The position numbers were made by a program, and so were the translations under genes. This document shows, piece by piece, positions 1-11,850 of a stretch of 64,000 bases of DNA. The notes below the pieces were generated by a model, which had not been told where the DNA came from, ran no database searches, and saw only the letters and a program-made list of their open reading frames with translations. Source of the stretch: Rotaria socialis (lineage: Eukaryota; Rotifera; Eurotatoria; Philodinida; Philodinidae); contig CAJNYU010000824.1 in assembly GCA_905331475.1 (NCBI GenBank), positions 78,399 through 142,398 of the forward strand. Direction: 5' to 3'. Position 1 is the stretch's first letter. Every line of letters begins with the position of its first letter.

Positions 1-126
1 ATGTGATAAGATTCTAGCTAGCGGTGTCAGGATTCCCGTTCCATTAGGTACTGTTCTCAAAGAACAGAAACCCAATTGAAAATTCTTTTTCACGCATTTT
101 GGGCAATTCACAAATATTTACACATT

Positions 127-1430
127 CAGGGTGTCCCAAAAGTCTGGAAGGGGAGTTAATTCAAATATCTCTTGTGCAGCTCAAACAATCTAATTGATTT
201 TTTTATAATATGGTAGTATGTTCTTTAAAGTTTTATTTCAAATAATAGAGTTTACAACAAATGTTCAAAATGATCATCATCAACTGAAATAAATAAATTC
301 ATCCTTTTTACAATATTTGAAAAAACATTACATAAAGTTGCTTTTGAAATCGACGTAATTTCTTTCTTGATTTTTTGCTTCAATTCAGCTATATTTTTGA
401 TAGGAGTTTTATGGACGCTGTTCTCCATATGTCCCCATAAGTAAAAGTCGAGAGACGTTAAGTCCGGTGAGCGTGGAGCCCAACGCACTCGACCGCCCCT
501 ACCTACCCATGTATTGGAAAAAGTTTTGTCCAAAACTTTCCGTACGACAGCAGCAAAATGAGGAGGAGCTCCGCCTTGTTGAAATACTATTGAACACATC
601 TTGTGTAACATTTTCACTTCTGGAATAAAGAAAATTTGCAGCATCGACAAATAATTTTCCCCATTAATAGTATCATTATCGAAAAAAATGGTCCTGCCAG
701 CTGGTTTTTTGACATAGCACACCATAGATTGAGGTTTGGAGATTCATAACAAATTCCATAGTTACATGTGGATTAAATTCACACCAATATCTGATGTTTT
801 GTTTAATGGCTAATCCATTTGAATGAAATATAGCTTCGTCAGAAAAAAAAATTTTCTTTACTGTTACTGTCTTCTATCATTGATATCATTGTTTGACACA
901 TTTCGACTCGATCTTGTAGATCTTCTTCATAAATTTGTTGCACGAATTATGCCTTGTACGGCTTTAGAGAAATATATCCACGCATAATTCTATCAGTTGT
1001 TGTTCGAGGAATGGAGCAAGCCATTGTGACAGCTCGAACACTTGATTGTGGTTCACTTTCAAAAAAACATCATGCACTTCATCAACTTTTTCTTCTGTAA
1101 TTTTTGATGGTCTTCCAGAACGTTCTCGATCTTCCACTGTGCCAGTTTCACAGAAGCGTTCAAATATTTTCGTAGTACAAGTTTTAGTTGATACGTTTGT
1201 ACCAAATTCGGTTTGCAGCTGTCGTCTCACAGCTACAGGTGACTCAAATTTGGCCATTAATAAAACTATTTTAATTTTAATTTTTATAGGCACAGACATT
1301 TATCTGAAAATATACGAAATAAAACTTTAAAGAACATACTATACCATATTATAAAAATTTCAATTAGATTGCTTGATCTGTACAAGAGATATTTGAATTC
1401 ACTTTTTTTCCAGACTTTTGGGACACCCTG
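127..1430 (-). mobile_element. Tc1/mariner-superfamily element with ~110-bp inverted repeats
   Basis: The ends are CAGGGTGTCCCAAAAGTCTG at the left and its reverse complement at the right. The similarity continues inward for about 110 bp, with the same order of blocks around the ATATTTGAAT and TTCTTTAAAG words. The element encloses a broken transposase on the minus strand. It lacks flanking TA dinucleotides. Instead an exact 8-bp repeat, acacattc, lies at 120-127 and 1432-1439, directly outside the ends if the element is read as 128-1431. Long terminal repeats with a DDD transposase are usual for this superfamily; the 8-bp flanks are not. Confidence 0.88.
252..1299 (-). pseudogene. mariner-like transposase, frameshifted and catalytically damaged
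   Basis: Three blocks together look like one transposase. The N-terminal block (1299-964) has an HTH region ending in GRPSKITEEKV. A middle block (about 870-726) contains FSDEAIFH, which carries the first catalytic Asp. The C-terminal block (725-252) has FQQGGAPPHF and PRSPDLTSLDF. The families with GAPPH and PRSPDL motifs normally read QQDGAPPH, so the second catalytic Asp appears replaced by Gly. The third Asp, in SPDL, is present. The reading frame shifts between all three blocks. The copy is therefore almost certainly inactive. Its inverted repeats could still be mobilised by an intact relative. Confidence 0.85.
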
Positions 1431-1439
1431 CACACATTC

Positions 1440-2229
1440 TTACAGCTGGTATCAAGTCACTATGTGTTACCAAATTCCAATGAATGGGCACTCATAGTAG
1501 GCTTCTTAACACTCAAAACTCAGACTGAGTGTCGATTTTATATCTAGATATAGGACCCTATATCGGATTCATAAGCACGAGTATCCCCAGAAAATGTTGG
1601 ACTCTAAGAAACGTAGTCCCCAATTGATATTCCAGGTTCCTAGGAATGGAATCTGAAACTCACTGAGGATGCACTGTTAAGCGTCATCATTCAGACTGGT
1701 AAACTCAGTGAACGAGCCAGTAGCTTGTGATAGTGACCGGTTTTTTATACTATTTAGACGTATCCCTGTTAAGAGACTGTGGTAATGCTAGCTAATCTAT
1801 CGGTCGTCACCGTTGATTTTTCATGTTGCCATCGACTTCATCGTTAGTCTCAACCGTTGTATCCATAAAAAGCAAACCCCTCATTTATAACATCTTTGCT
1901 GGAAAGTAGCTAGGCTTTCCTCACTCTGTACCGGTTTGAACTAATGGTATCTGTTTTAATTTTCACACTTTATAACGCTAAAATCGTGTCACTTTGACTT
2001 TGTTGATCTAACAAATACATTATTGCGTAATAACATTTATGATTTCATGATCTCTATTTAAAATTCTCATATTACTCACAGTGAATCGTCACTTTTGAAA
2101 GACTCCTGTGCGCTTCATATTGATGACGTAATATGTAAGCAGTAGCAAACTACGGGATAATTAGCAATGATTCATGTCTTTTTTCACTTTTTGCTATAGC
2201 ACTCCCTACTATATTTGAAACAAAACTTT
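1440..2229. other. intergenic, nothing recognised
   Basis: No open frame of useful length, RNA gene or clear repeat is seen here. A few short words such as TCTAGATATAGGACCC repeat weakly near 1540-1570. They are too short to interpret. Confidence 0.4.
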
Positions 2230-3572
2230 CCATGTAAACACGAAACGCAAAGTTGATGCGTTGAAACGCGTTTTAGCAATAAAACGAGTTAAGATGCAGT
2301 TTAAAACGTTTTCACGATGCATTCAAACGCGATTTGATATGAAACGCTTTAACACGCAGCTTTTCTATACAACACGTTTAAACGCAATTAGAAAACAAGG
2401 GAACCACGTCTCAGCGCCTATGCGAAAAATATTTAATGCATTTGAATGCATTTTATCTATTAACTGCGTTCAAATTGGTCTCAGATATGTTTTCAGTCAC
2501 GTTTGAATGCTATCATATTTCCGATCACGCTTGCACACGCTCATTTCTTACTTATCAGACGGGATTTTACTCCAAAACAAAATTTCTAGAAGACTTAGCC
2601 GCATGATCAAAATCGTCGGTTTACATATATTTTATTTAACTAAACTTTGTTGAACTTTTAATAAAGAATGTTCAGATGATGTTAAAATAGGCACAAATTT
2701 AATTAATTGTAAAGCATATATTCCATATTTCCCTAGAGTTTCTACGAATATTAATGAGACAAATCACAATAGTTTTCAGATATCCAATGCCCTTTTTTAG
2801 CTGACTCAAAAATACTACTGTATAAATTATATGATTAACAACTTTTATCACACTTCTACTAAATAAATTGTAAGAATAATCATTTATTCATTAAGTCCTT
2901 TGATAAAATTATTTATCATGTAACATGATTCATGCAACTAATGCGATTAAATATTTTTTATAATATTATTCACATTTATAGTAGACGATAAAAAAGGGTA
3001 TCATTTTAATAAAACACAATAATAAAATTGTTTAAAAAGATAAGTAAAAGAAATCAGATTATCTGTTAAATATTTTACTTCGAAAAAATTACATGTTATT
3101 GAAATAGAGTATTTAAGCGATGAAATTTTCATTCATATATATTGTATTTTAAACGAGAAAAAACTTTGAGCTATATAGCAAAGTGGTGTATGTGAATGTG
3201 AGCGACTTCTGATTACTGGTTCATCTGTTCAAATCTAATCGTCATCGCATAAGGTAAAATTCAATCCAACTGTCAGGTTAGTATAATTGCATTAATAAAT
3301 GTTGAGAATGCGGACTCAGTTCGAATTTGAGAATCTAAGATGGATTCTGATATATTTTTCCAACGTTTTATATTTTATATGAAACGTGTTTAGGCGTGTT
3401 TTCATTAAAAAACGGATTTGAACTCAAGTCAAGTTAGGAACACATTCAGACGCATTTCTAAACTAAATTGTGTCTGAGCTCTTTTTTTTTGTTTCCCTCG
3501 GGACGTGTTCAAACGTGTTCACTCTTAGCGATCCGCACGCAAATACAACGCGTTTCAGACGCGTTTTTAGGG
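2230..3572. mobile_element. Word element I: AAACGC-type palindromic words at both ends
   Basis: The left part (2230-2510) is packed with variants of AAACGCGTTT in both orientations, such as GAAACGC, GTTTAAACGC and AAACGCGAT. The right part (3375-3572) has the same words as ACGTGTTCAAACG, CAACGCGTTT and GACGCGTTTTT. The middle is ordinary AT-rich DNA without a recognised gene. The left end CCATGTAAACACGAAACG resembles the left end of the element at 4300. The right end, read inward, is CCCTAAAAACGCG followed outside by TA. A short stretch near 3180-3225 has weak Pol III A-box and B-box resemblance. The limits are approximate, and autonomous function is not implied. Confidence 0.55.
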
Positions 3573-4007
3573 TAAAAAAAATCATATTGGTTGTGCATAG
3601 CTGCCAGTTCATATATTTGAACCGATCGTTGTAAACCAAGTCATATTTATGTACTTGTTAGAATTTTTGAAATTTAATATGAAGAATTAAATAATACACA
3701 GACAAAGTCATCGGTACAAAAAAAAATAGTATTCTTCTTTTTAACAGTATTGTCTATGTTACAAAAAGGTTAAATAAGTTTTCAGGACTATTGTAACACA
3801 TTCTCAGTCATAGAATAATATGAAAAATGAATTCTTCGGTTCTTCTCTTGTTGCGCACAATAGAATCTATAATTTTTTTCTAAGCATTTAGATTCTAGAA
3901 ACGATAGATAGACCATTGAAATCTGTGGAAAAATGCATGGTCATTTTCGTAATTTTTTCAAAACACAATGAAAGTCATATAGATTCCTACATATATGAGT
4001 CTCGTTG

Positions 4008-4135
4008 TTCCCGTTAGCGACTGTAAATTGTTTAAAACATTGATATAATCTCATTAATCAAAATGGATCCTGATGGATTTTGATGGATTCTGGTGGATTC
4101 TAGAATCCACCAGGAGCCGCTTTTTTCCCCTTGGG
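4008..4135. repeat. Word element E: GGATTCTGGTGGATTC repeats
   Basis: Short degenerate copies of TGGATYCTGRTGGATT occur in direct orientation and then inverted around a TCTAGA centre (4064-4115). The right end, read inward, is CCCAAGGGGAAAAAAGCGG, bounded outside by TA. It fits the end consensus of the elements at 4300, 17543 and 22027. The left limit is uncertain; a weak match to the same end (CCCGTTAGCGACT) lies near 4008. Confidence 0.45.
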
Positions 4136-4299
4136 TAATTTATATTCCCTTCGCTTTACGATGCTTCCGCATAGCTTTTTTTATATTTCTTTTTGTCTTC
4201 TGGCGCTTCTTCAAAGTCTCTAAAACTCAAGCATAGTTCGTTGTCTTTTACCATACTTAGTTGAATATTGACGTACTTCTAAAGCTTTTTTCTCCGGTA

Positions 4300-4607
4300 C
4301 CCATGTAAACAAAATCGTAAAAAATCTGATTATAATTGATTTTTATGAGATTAGAAATCTATTGTAATGGCACTATTATAATCTGATTTTAACCAAATTT
4401 TTCAACCTTAAAAGGCAGATTATTGTTGATTTTATTTTAATCAATTTCAATTGATTATCTACAAAACTATTATAATCGATTAAAATAAAACCAAAATCAA
4501 AAATAATCTGCCGTTGAAGGTTGAAAAATTTGATCAAAATCAGATTAAAATAGTTTCATTATAATAGATTTTAATCTGATTATTAATCCAATTTTTTTTT
4601 ATATGAG
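4300..4607. mobile_element. Word element F: AATCTGATTATAATC MITE with TA target duplication
   Basis: The whole element folds as one imperfect palindrome around 4450. The left half has AATCTGATTATAATTGATT words, and the right half carries their inverted partners, including both forms of CAACCTTAAAAGGCAGATTA and its mirror near 4505-4530. The left end is CCCATGTAAACAAAATCG and the right end, read inward, is CTCATATAAAAAAAAATTGG. TA flanks both ends (4298-4299 and 4608-4609). No coding capacity is seen. Confidence 0.7.
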
Positions 4608-4609
4608 TA

Positions 4610-5645
4610 TAATCAATATATCTTGTACTGTATCTATTAGCCTAATCTTTTTCTCATGTTCTGTCTCAATCAGCTCTTTTCAATATTTTAGTACTCTTAG
4701 GTTCGCACATTTCACAAGTATTGTGATATATTATTTCTCTTGAGTAATATCATATATTTCCGTCTTCTCTATGCTTTTAGCACGCTATTTTTCGGACGAA
4801 TAAGATTAGTAACTAATTATCTTGAGGCGATATATATATATCAGTAAAGAAAATGTTGAGTGTGGAAGATTCAAAATTTTCTCTATCAATAATAGCGTCG
4901 CTAAGATTTTGGCCGTATTTATAAGAACCGAAAGAAACATTTGACTTTCTCATATTTCGTATCAAAAATTCATTTGCGTTAGACATGACAATCACGAAAC
5001 TAATAGTAAATCGCCTTATAATCTTTACGCATCAGAAGAAAAATTTTGATCTGTTTATGATAGAGCTTTTTCGCCGATTTTCTACATCATCTTTAGCTTT
5101 TGTGTAAAATTTAAATTTATACAAGCAAAATAATGTAACAATGGACAGTCGTTGACGCCTGACTTTTGTTAAGTAATATAGTGCAAAGCACGTACGTATT
5201 CAAAAGCTATTATTGTGCTTCTTTGTTCAATTTTTTTAAGGACCAAAGTGCAGAACACACTCATTCCGTTGCAAAGAAAAAATATTAAGATTGATTCTAT
5301 ACTATTGCTTTTTGATTCTGCCGACGACGTTTTCTTTGCTCCCAGCAAGTAGCACATTGATAGGAGAATATTTTTGAACCTTTGTTTCTCTTAATCTTCA
5401 AAATAATTGAAGGAATGATAAAAATAGCCATAATAATAGTTAGTCTTGAGTAAGATTGCCTCTGGTGAAGATAGATAGGATTGTTGTCGCCGCTACTGAT
5501 AAATAGTGAATTAGAGAGATAATCAAGCGATCCGTCAATATTATTTGTTAATCAAGCTCTCATAGACACTTATGATTTTCAGAAAAGCTAGTTTGCTCTT
5601 TTAGTCGGAGTATATAATGGTTTCCAAAATTGACACTAGAAGCGT
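4610..5645. other. intergenic, nothing recognised
   Basis: AT-rich sequence without a supported gene. Short open frames here have no recognisable motif and no splice-compatible neighbours. Confidence 0.4.
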
Positions 5646-5649
5646 CGCA

Positions 5650-6256
5650 CTATATCTCAAGGTTGGTCGTCATAATGTCGAAAGGAAAAATGTCGAAAGT
5701 AGAAATGTCGAAAGAAGGAAGAGGAAAAATATCAAAAGGACAAATGTCAAAAGGAAAAATGTCGAAAAAATTATATTGACATGAAACATTGTCAGTTAAT
5801 AATTTAGAAAATTATAAATAATATAGTGTATGTTTTTTGTATGAAATTAAGCTGAAATGTTAAGGGCGAGAAAAGTTCTTTTTAAATATGTCATTTTTTC
5901 ACGAGCTTGACGAACCTCAAGTTTTTCTTTTCCTGGAAGATGGTATGATTGCAAACAGTTTTCATCAATCGATTATTTGAATTAGTATGCACTTCAGCTT
6001 CACAATAATTAATAGTGCATATCCAATGCTTATTAGTTGTTGTTACTTTATTCAACTCCTCTATTTTATTTGTATCAATAGTTAGTCATCCCTATCAGTA
6101 CTGACTAAAATTCTACACTAGTAGAATTATAAGAAAAAACAATGAAGTATATGTGGTTACAATCGCCATATACTTGAGGCATCATTGTTTTTTTTATTTT
6201 TCACTTTGGACATTTTTCCACGTTAATATGTCTACTTTTCGACATTTTCCCAGCAC
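5650..6256. repeat. Word element L: AATGTCGAAAGGA words, inverted at the right
   Basis: Positions 5672-5770 hold about eight tandem variants of AATGTCGAAAGGAAA. The complementary words (TTTTCCACG, TTTTCGACATTTTCCC) sit at 6203-6250. The space between is AT-rich and non-coding. The arrangement matches the other word elements: same word at both ends, opposite orientation. Terminal sequences are not well defined (GGTCGTC... at the left, GTGTGCTGGG read inward at the right). Confidence 0.5.
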
Positions 6257-6289
6257 ACCGTTTATTCGTACAATCATCACATATATTGA

Positions 6290-6990
6290 AGGTTATTTTG
6301 TAGATCGAACTTCATTTTATGAGTCTATTTCAATTTTTAGTGAAGTTGATATCCAAAGCTTGAGTGGAGAAATATTGAACGTTGTGCTGCGCGTACTGAT
6401 CCTAAGAAGATGAACAAAGATCTTTTATACAATCAGTTTAATCATTTAAAATCTAAATTTATCCAACTTACGCACAAGTTTGGTGGTGTTGATAAACTAG
6501 TTCAAGAATTTATTTCATCAAATTTCCATTTATACAAACAAGATGGAACAATGTCGCATGATGAAGTTAAATTATGTAGTGATGATCAATGTGACGTTGA
6601 AACTGAATTCGGTAGTGATGATGACGACAATATTCGACATCATAAAAATCTCAGAAAAAATCTACACATAAGATGTGACTATTTATGGGCTTATCTTCTT
6701 CATGGTGAACACGTTCCTGATTTTAAAAAATTAGTTCAATATGTTTTTTTCTATATCAGCATCTAATGCTTTTTGTGAAACAATATTCAGCCATATGAAA
6801 TACTTATATGGAATAATAATTGAAGTAGCATGAGACACGATCTTGTTAGTGTGGAATTGAAGATAAAAGTAAATACTCAATATAACTCTTCAGAATTTTA
6901 TGATCATCTTCTTATTAATCAAGATCTACTAAAACAAATTCGATCATCAGAAAAATACACTCATACTGCTAAAATACCACGAACAGTATG
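6290..6990 (+). pseudogene. hAT-family transposase, C-terminal remnant
   Basis: An open frame from 6410 encodes a stretch ending in PDFKKLVQYV. After a frameshift inside a T-run (about 6743) it continues as SISASNAFCETIFSHMK, and after another shift as MRHDLVSVELKIKVN. This order (a Y/F-S-I-P/S-A-S-N-A-x-x-E-R/T-x-F-S motif, then N-x-R-x-x-L/M, then V-x-x-x-L-x-I-K) is the hAT C-terminal dimerisation domain. One in-frame TGA and two frameshifts make it non-functional. The N-terminal BED finger and catalytic core are not visible. It shows that hAT elements have been active in this genome, which fits the hAT-like MITEs elsewhere in the window. Confidence 0.75.
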
Positions 6991-6999
6991 AATGTATCA

Positions 7000-8770
7000 T
7001 AGCTTATCTTTTTCTATATGTGTGTATTCATTATTAAATTCTAAGTAAATAGTACTTTGTTTTGTACAGTTTGTGATTAATTTCGAAATAAACAAGGAAG
7101 TAGAACATATAATTAATTTTATTTTTTCTCATACATAATATTATATCGCAAATGTGCCATAGTTAAGCTATCAGGAGAAAATTTTAATCTCTGCCGTAAA
7201 AGAAAATATCAATTTTCTTCGAAAAAAACAGTCAAAGGTTCATTAATTTTAATAAAAATCTCCTAAATTATTTTTCTGGTTTCAAACAAGGATCTCCCGG
7301 TTAACTCCTGGTTTTTTTCTCATGAACTACTGATTTTGTAAATTTGGATTTGCCAGCCCTGTGAATAACCGATGATATTGAAGACTGATCAGTAAGCTAG
7401 TAAACGCACATATAATATGAAGTCTTTTCAATACGAAACAGAGTGTAACACAAAAAATAGATTCTTATCATAATGGCGGATCATATGTGATATCGTTGAA
7501 AACTTGTATCCACAAAGTTAGATCCAAGCGTTATGCAACGTGCACCAAGTACTATCCTCAATATTCCCTTTCACTTGATATATGATTGAGTCGTACAGTG
7601 GAAAGGATTACTAATGCGACAATTAGGTATCTTATGGGCCCCAATTCATTATGAAAAAAAATCGTTATTGAAAATATTTTTCTTTGTGTTTAATATTTAT
7701 ATAATACTGTGTCTACTCTTGAATTTGTCAGTCGTAGATTTGCTGAAGTGCCTGAAAAAGACAGGTTCAAGACGCTTATAAACATTGGCGGAAATACTCC
7801 AATCAGAAACTTTAAGACGCTCGAGTATCTAAACATTCTCATCCGTCGACACTTGGTGTCTAACTGAAATGAATGTCAACAAATAAGAATTTAGTAGAAA
7901 CGTCTTGCAAGAGCAGAAGATCCATCTTGAATATGCATATAACCTGTCTTCATTTTTTAGAGTGCAACGCTGAATTTCGTACAACTAACGTAACTGAATA
8001 CGATTCTCATGTAAAAGAGTGTTTATACCACTGATTTTAAAAATAGTGTGCCTATTATCTGATGCTTCAGAAGATAGAAATAAAAAGACGACAATATTAT
8101 TAATAATATAAAGTTTTCTAATGGCCGAAAAATGCTTTAACATTAAAGACAAATTCGTCTATGTTACCAGCGAGCATATGATGGAAAATTTCATTTTGCG
8201 AGAAAATCATCATCTCTAATATCAAACTAATTTGTAGCAAAATTAAAAAGACGAAATATTAGCAGTATTTGCAGTGCTTACAGTCTATCCGACGTTCGCG
8301 GCTACCACAAACGCTGCGAATACCGCAATACCGCAAGCTCCGCGAATATTCCAAGAGATGCTAGCGTTTCACCTTGTTGATTTTGCTACAAATTGCTTTT
8401 GCGTTTGAGCTAATGATTTTGTGGCAAAATCAAATTCCCCATTATATGAACGAACATTAAGGAGATTTTAGCGATTTTTCTAATATTTTTCACCGATTTC
8501 CATGCTTGCCATTATTTATATTACGCTATATAAAAAATTTTGTATTTTTTTATCATGATCTTCACTGAAAGTCAAAATCAATGATTTTTGACGATCTCCA
8601 CTTAACCAATTTTCCTGTATCTCTTGCATAAATACTCATCATTTAAAGATTTATTTTATTATTCTCGACACTATGATTAATCGTAAATAACATCATAGGC
8701 ACTTATTGATACCAAGTATCATTGCCGCCAATTATTACCGCTTTTCCATGAATTATATACGGAAAACATT
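7000..8770. other. intergenic, mostly featureless
   Basis: No supported gene. At 8290-8360 there is a short cluster of CGCGAATA and ACCGCAAT words that resembles the word arrays elsewhere, but it has no visible partner array. Confidence 0.35.
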
Positions 8771-9180
8771 GATTTTAGCAGGATTTCTTTGATGCTTTTC
8801 GCGCTTTGCAGATTTCTCGTGATCTGCATTGCAGGATGGAGCAGAAATCCCCTATTAAGGATCTATTGATACTCCGGATCTAATGCTGCTATCCACGATT
8901 CTCTACGATGCTTCCTTCAAAATGTGGTTTTAGCAGGACTTCTTTGATGCTTTTCGTACTTTGCAGATTTATCATTATCCCTGCTGCATGATGGAGCAGA
9001 AATTCCAGAATAAGCATCTCTTGATGCTCTCCGTCTAAGGCTGCTATCTACGATTCTCTACGATTCTCTACGATGCATCCTTCAAAATGTGGCTTTAGCA
9101 GGATTTCTTTGATGCTTTTCGTCTTTTTTAGATTTATCATGATTGTTGCTGTTTGATGCACAGGAAATCATAGGGAGTTA
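8771..9180. repeat. ~160-bp tandem repeat, 2.5 copies
   Basis: The words TTTAGCAGGATTTCTTTGATG, here given in part as TAGCAGGATTTCTTTGATG, start at 8776, 8931 and 9096, giving units of 155 and 165 bp. Each unit continues with TTCGyrCTTTGCAGATTT, a GATGGAGCAGAAAT block and CTACGATGCTTCCTTCAAA. The length difference comes from an internal duplication of CTCTACGATT in the second unit. The third unit is truncated. No coding potential is evident. Confidence 0.8.
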
Positions 9181-9399
9181 GCTTTGGATGCTCTTGGTAG
9201 ATTTAGGGTATAGACAGTGCTCCAAAAAGATCTATTGGAAGTATGATTTCTGTGATTTTCGGTGTCATTTGGAGTAGGTTTTTTGGCTGCTTACATTTGT
9301 TTAGTGTAATTTCTATGGAAATGAGGTAGAATTGATGTCTGTAGCGTGTTCACTGTCGATCGGAGGGGTTTATGAATGTATTTTTCTTGTTGTTCAGAA

Positions 9400-9660
9400 T
9401 TACGGCCGTAAACGGTCGGTTACGATGTTCCTACGGTCGTATACGTTGCAGTGTTTGGTTGTTTCCTGTTTATGATACGGCTGTATACGGCTTCTAAACG
9501 GTTGCTGTGTTCTGCCGTATACGACACGGCGGTATACGGCCGTAATACGGTGCATACCAAACCGCTAAAATACGGCCCGTATACGGTCGTAAATTCCGTG
9601 TATGGGGCCATATACGTTATCGTAGACGGCCGTTTACCTCCGTATCTAGTCGTCGTAATG
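9400..9660. repeat. Word element J: TACGGCCGTA palindromic words
   Basis: This block is unusually GC-rich for the region. It is made of overlapping variants of GTATACGGCCGTAAACGG in both orientations (for example ACGGCCGTAAACGG, CCGTATACGAC, TACGGCCCGTATACGG, GACGGCCGTTTACC). Open frames exist on both strands only because the repeat lacks stop codons. They are not regarded as genes. Confidence 0.6.
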
Positions 9661-10026
9661 CTCGACGTGGGAAGGCATGCTGTTATTCAAATAAATAGAA
9701 AAAATAAAAAACGAGCAGCATATCTTAATATACCAGGGGACGTACAAATGAAAACTGTTATTGTAAATACAACGAAAATGTTTGTGGTTCTTATCAGGAT
9801 AAAATAGCTTCTATGTTTGCATATTGTCGAACCTTATTTTATTCTAACCGCATAGTAGGCAACCATTGAATACTGTTATCTCAACCACAATCAATTAGTG
9901 TGTGTAAAGCATTGAATCATTTATCTATATTATTACGAAGATAGGCCTCGTTGCAAAATAATAAATAATAACGCTTTTAAAATGCGAATCATGAGGTTGG
10001 GAGTGTGGATATATAGATAGTTTCGC

Positions 10027-10045
10027 ACACCCACACCCACACACC
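10027..10045 (-). repeat. Interstitial telomeric repeat (TGTGGG)n, C-strand
   Basis: CACACCCACACCCACACAC is two to three units of the bdelloid telomeric repeat TGTGGG read on the complementary strand. Two further tracts at 13078 and 16352 lie on the opposite strand, each beside a hammerhead-like motif. No ribozyme is seen beside this one. Confidence 0.75.
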
Positions 10046-10066
10046 GAAGTCAATTTAAAAATTTTG

Positions 10067-10226
10067 TAAATCATAAAACTAAATCTTTATCCTTATCCTG
10101 AATTGTAAAAGGGAGCAAAGTTGAATTTATAAATCATAAAACTAAATCTTTATCCTTATCCTGAATAGTACAAGGGAGCAAAGTTGAATTTATAAATCAT
10201 AAAACTAAATCTTTATCCTTATCCTG
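10067..10226. repeat. 63-bp tandem repeat, 2.5 copies
   Basis: Units start at 10067, 10130 and 10193 with TAAATCATAAAACTAAATC. The first two are complete 63-bp units differing at only two positions near their middles. The third stops after CCTTATCCTG. Such near-identical units point to recent duplication next to the telomeric tract. Confidence 0.92.
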
Positions 10227-10819
10227 GCGGTAGCGTGAAAACATAAAAGTAGGTTTTTTTGCATTTATATTCGAAGTCGAATTAGACAGCTGCTCGAATT
10301 TTTATCATCACATCGATTCGTGACGTTACAAAAGTTGTAGAGTTACTGAACAACTAAATTTTCCAGCGACTTTGAATCAAAATAACCTTGTCACTCACTT
10401 TACACAACTTCTATAAAAGAATCGCATACCATGCCCAAAAACAAGGCTTTTTGAAACTAGAACTTGACCTTACGTACTAGTTTATCTTAACGGGTATAGC
10501 TGCATATTTTCAATTAAACTATACAATTGTAACGTTTCTATTGACAATTTCTGAAATTTGAGGTTTGAATGTAGAATAATAAATTCATCAAAATTAAAGA
10601 TAAAATAATTTATGCTTCGTTGGAGAATACTAAACGCTTCTAGATTGATTGCAGCACGATGTATTTTTCATAGTAACATCTACTATTTTAGTTTTCATAT
10701 CCTCTCACGCGCAGGTATCTATCGACTCATAAGCACAACAATTGGGTTAGTGGATGAATCCAGCATGTCACATCGAGTAATACACTTACGGCGATACAGA
10801 ATTTAAGCTTTTCCTATGT

Positions 10820-11560
10820 TTCAAAATAGTGAACCCTTATGTTAAAAATGTGAATTGCACTGCTAGAATGCGTGTAAAATACAAATTGCGATGAAAACAT
10901 AAAATACTAAAACTAGAAATATTGATCATATAATTTTTTCACTACAATGAACGATTGATACTATAAATAGTTTTTAGCTCGGAATTCTTGAAAAATTAAC
11001 GGAATCACAATAAACGTTTTAAATGTCGGTGTGTTCTTCTCAAGTACAGAGGGGACATCATACAACTGATTGATACTGTGTACACCAATATACCCTTCAT
11101 TAAATAATAATGAACCCTTTTACGATGACCTATAATAAGCCACCCTCACATGTATTATGATAAACGCTTCTACTGAAAATGGAAAATAATCAACCCTTCT
11201 GGTGCCAACGTATATTGATCTACCCCCAACGGTCTTATAATAAATGCTTCTTCTGAAAGTGGAGAATAATCAACTCCTAGCCGTAGAATAAGATTGGTTT
11301 TGCATGAATCGTATAATAATCTACCCCTGATTTGTTGAATAATAAACTGATTTTGAAAATATGTATATTAATCTACACCTATCCGTTTATCAATAAACAG
11401 TTTAAATAAAATTATGAAATGCAAAACCTTTAAAACAGTTTTATATACCATTTTTTATATTCATATACCCTTACGATCACAAACCCTTCGGTTCGTATAC
11501 CCCTCATAGCGTATATGACGTGCACATAAACCCTTCAAGGGTTTATATAAAAACATTGTG
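10820..11560. repeat. Word element M: ATAATAAACCCTTC words
   Basis: About fifteen degenerate copies of ATAATMAACCCYTC or its complement are spaced irregularly (GTGAACCCTT, TAATGAACCC, AATCAACCCTTC, ATCTACCCCCAA, ATAAACCCTTCAAGGGTTTAT). The last word at 11530-11550 is a perfect palindrome. Ends and target duplication could not be set. The array ends about 220 bp upstream of the TATA box of the proline-rich gene. Confidence 0.5.
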
Positions 11561-11775
11561 GAGTCAAACAACTAATGCCTACATTTATGCGGCCCATGCC
11601 GCTATGCAAACAGATAACAAGAAGAAAAAGCAGATTACAAAGTCACACAAAAAAACAACTCAAGACTGATTGTTTTTGGGAAAAAAACAGATAGGCCTGC
11701 ATAAAAGAGAGTGGGAAAGAGATCGAGAAAGAGAAACACGGCCTTGGTTACCTTGTTTTCAAATAAAATAATCAC

Positions 11776-11784
11776 TATATAAAG
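11776..11784 (+). promoter_or_regulatory. TATA box of the proline-rich gene
   Basis: TATATAAAG lies 75 bp upstream of the ATG at 11851. A start of transcription about 30 bp downstream would give a 5' leader of roughly 40 nt. It is the clearest core promoter in the window. Confidence 0.55.
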
Positions 11785-11850
11785 CGCTGTATGTATCATT
11801 AATTTTCAAATCATACAGCACTTTCTTATCATAAAATCGTCCTCTACATT

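Noticed and set aside
3165-3235. tRNA-derived SINE head (TAGCAAAGTGG and GTTCAAATC)
   Set aside because: Both Pol III boxes are roughly at the right distance, but stems fail to pair and no repeat copy is seen in the window.
9420-9807. Overlapping open frames on both strands
   Set aside because: They exist because the TACGGCCGTA word array has no stop codons in these frames. No domain is present.
9400-11560. CRISPR array
   Set aside because: Units here are degenerate, palindromic and variably spaced, with no unique spacers of constant length. The context is a eukaryotic genome.
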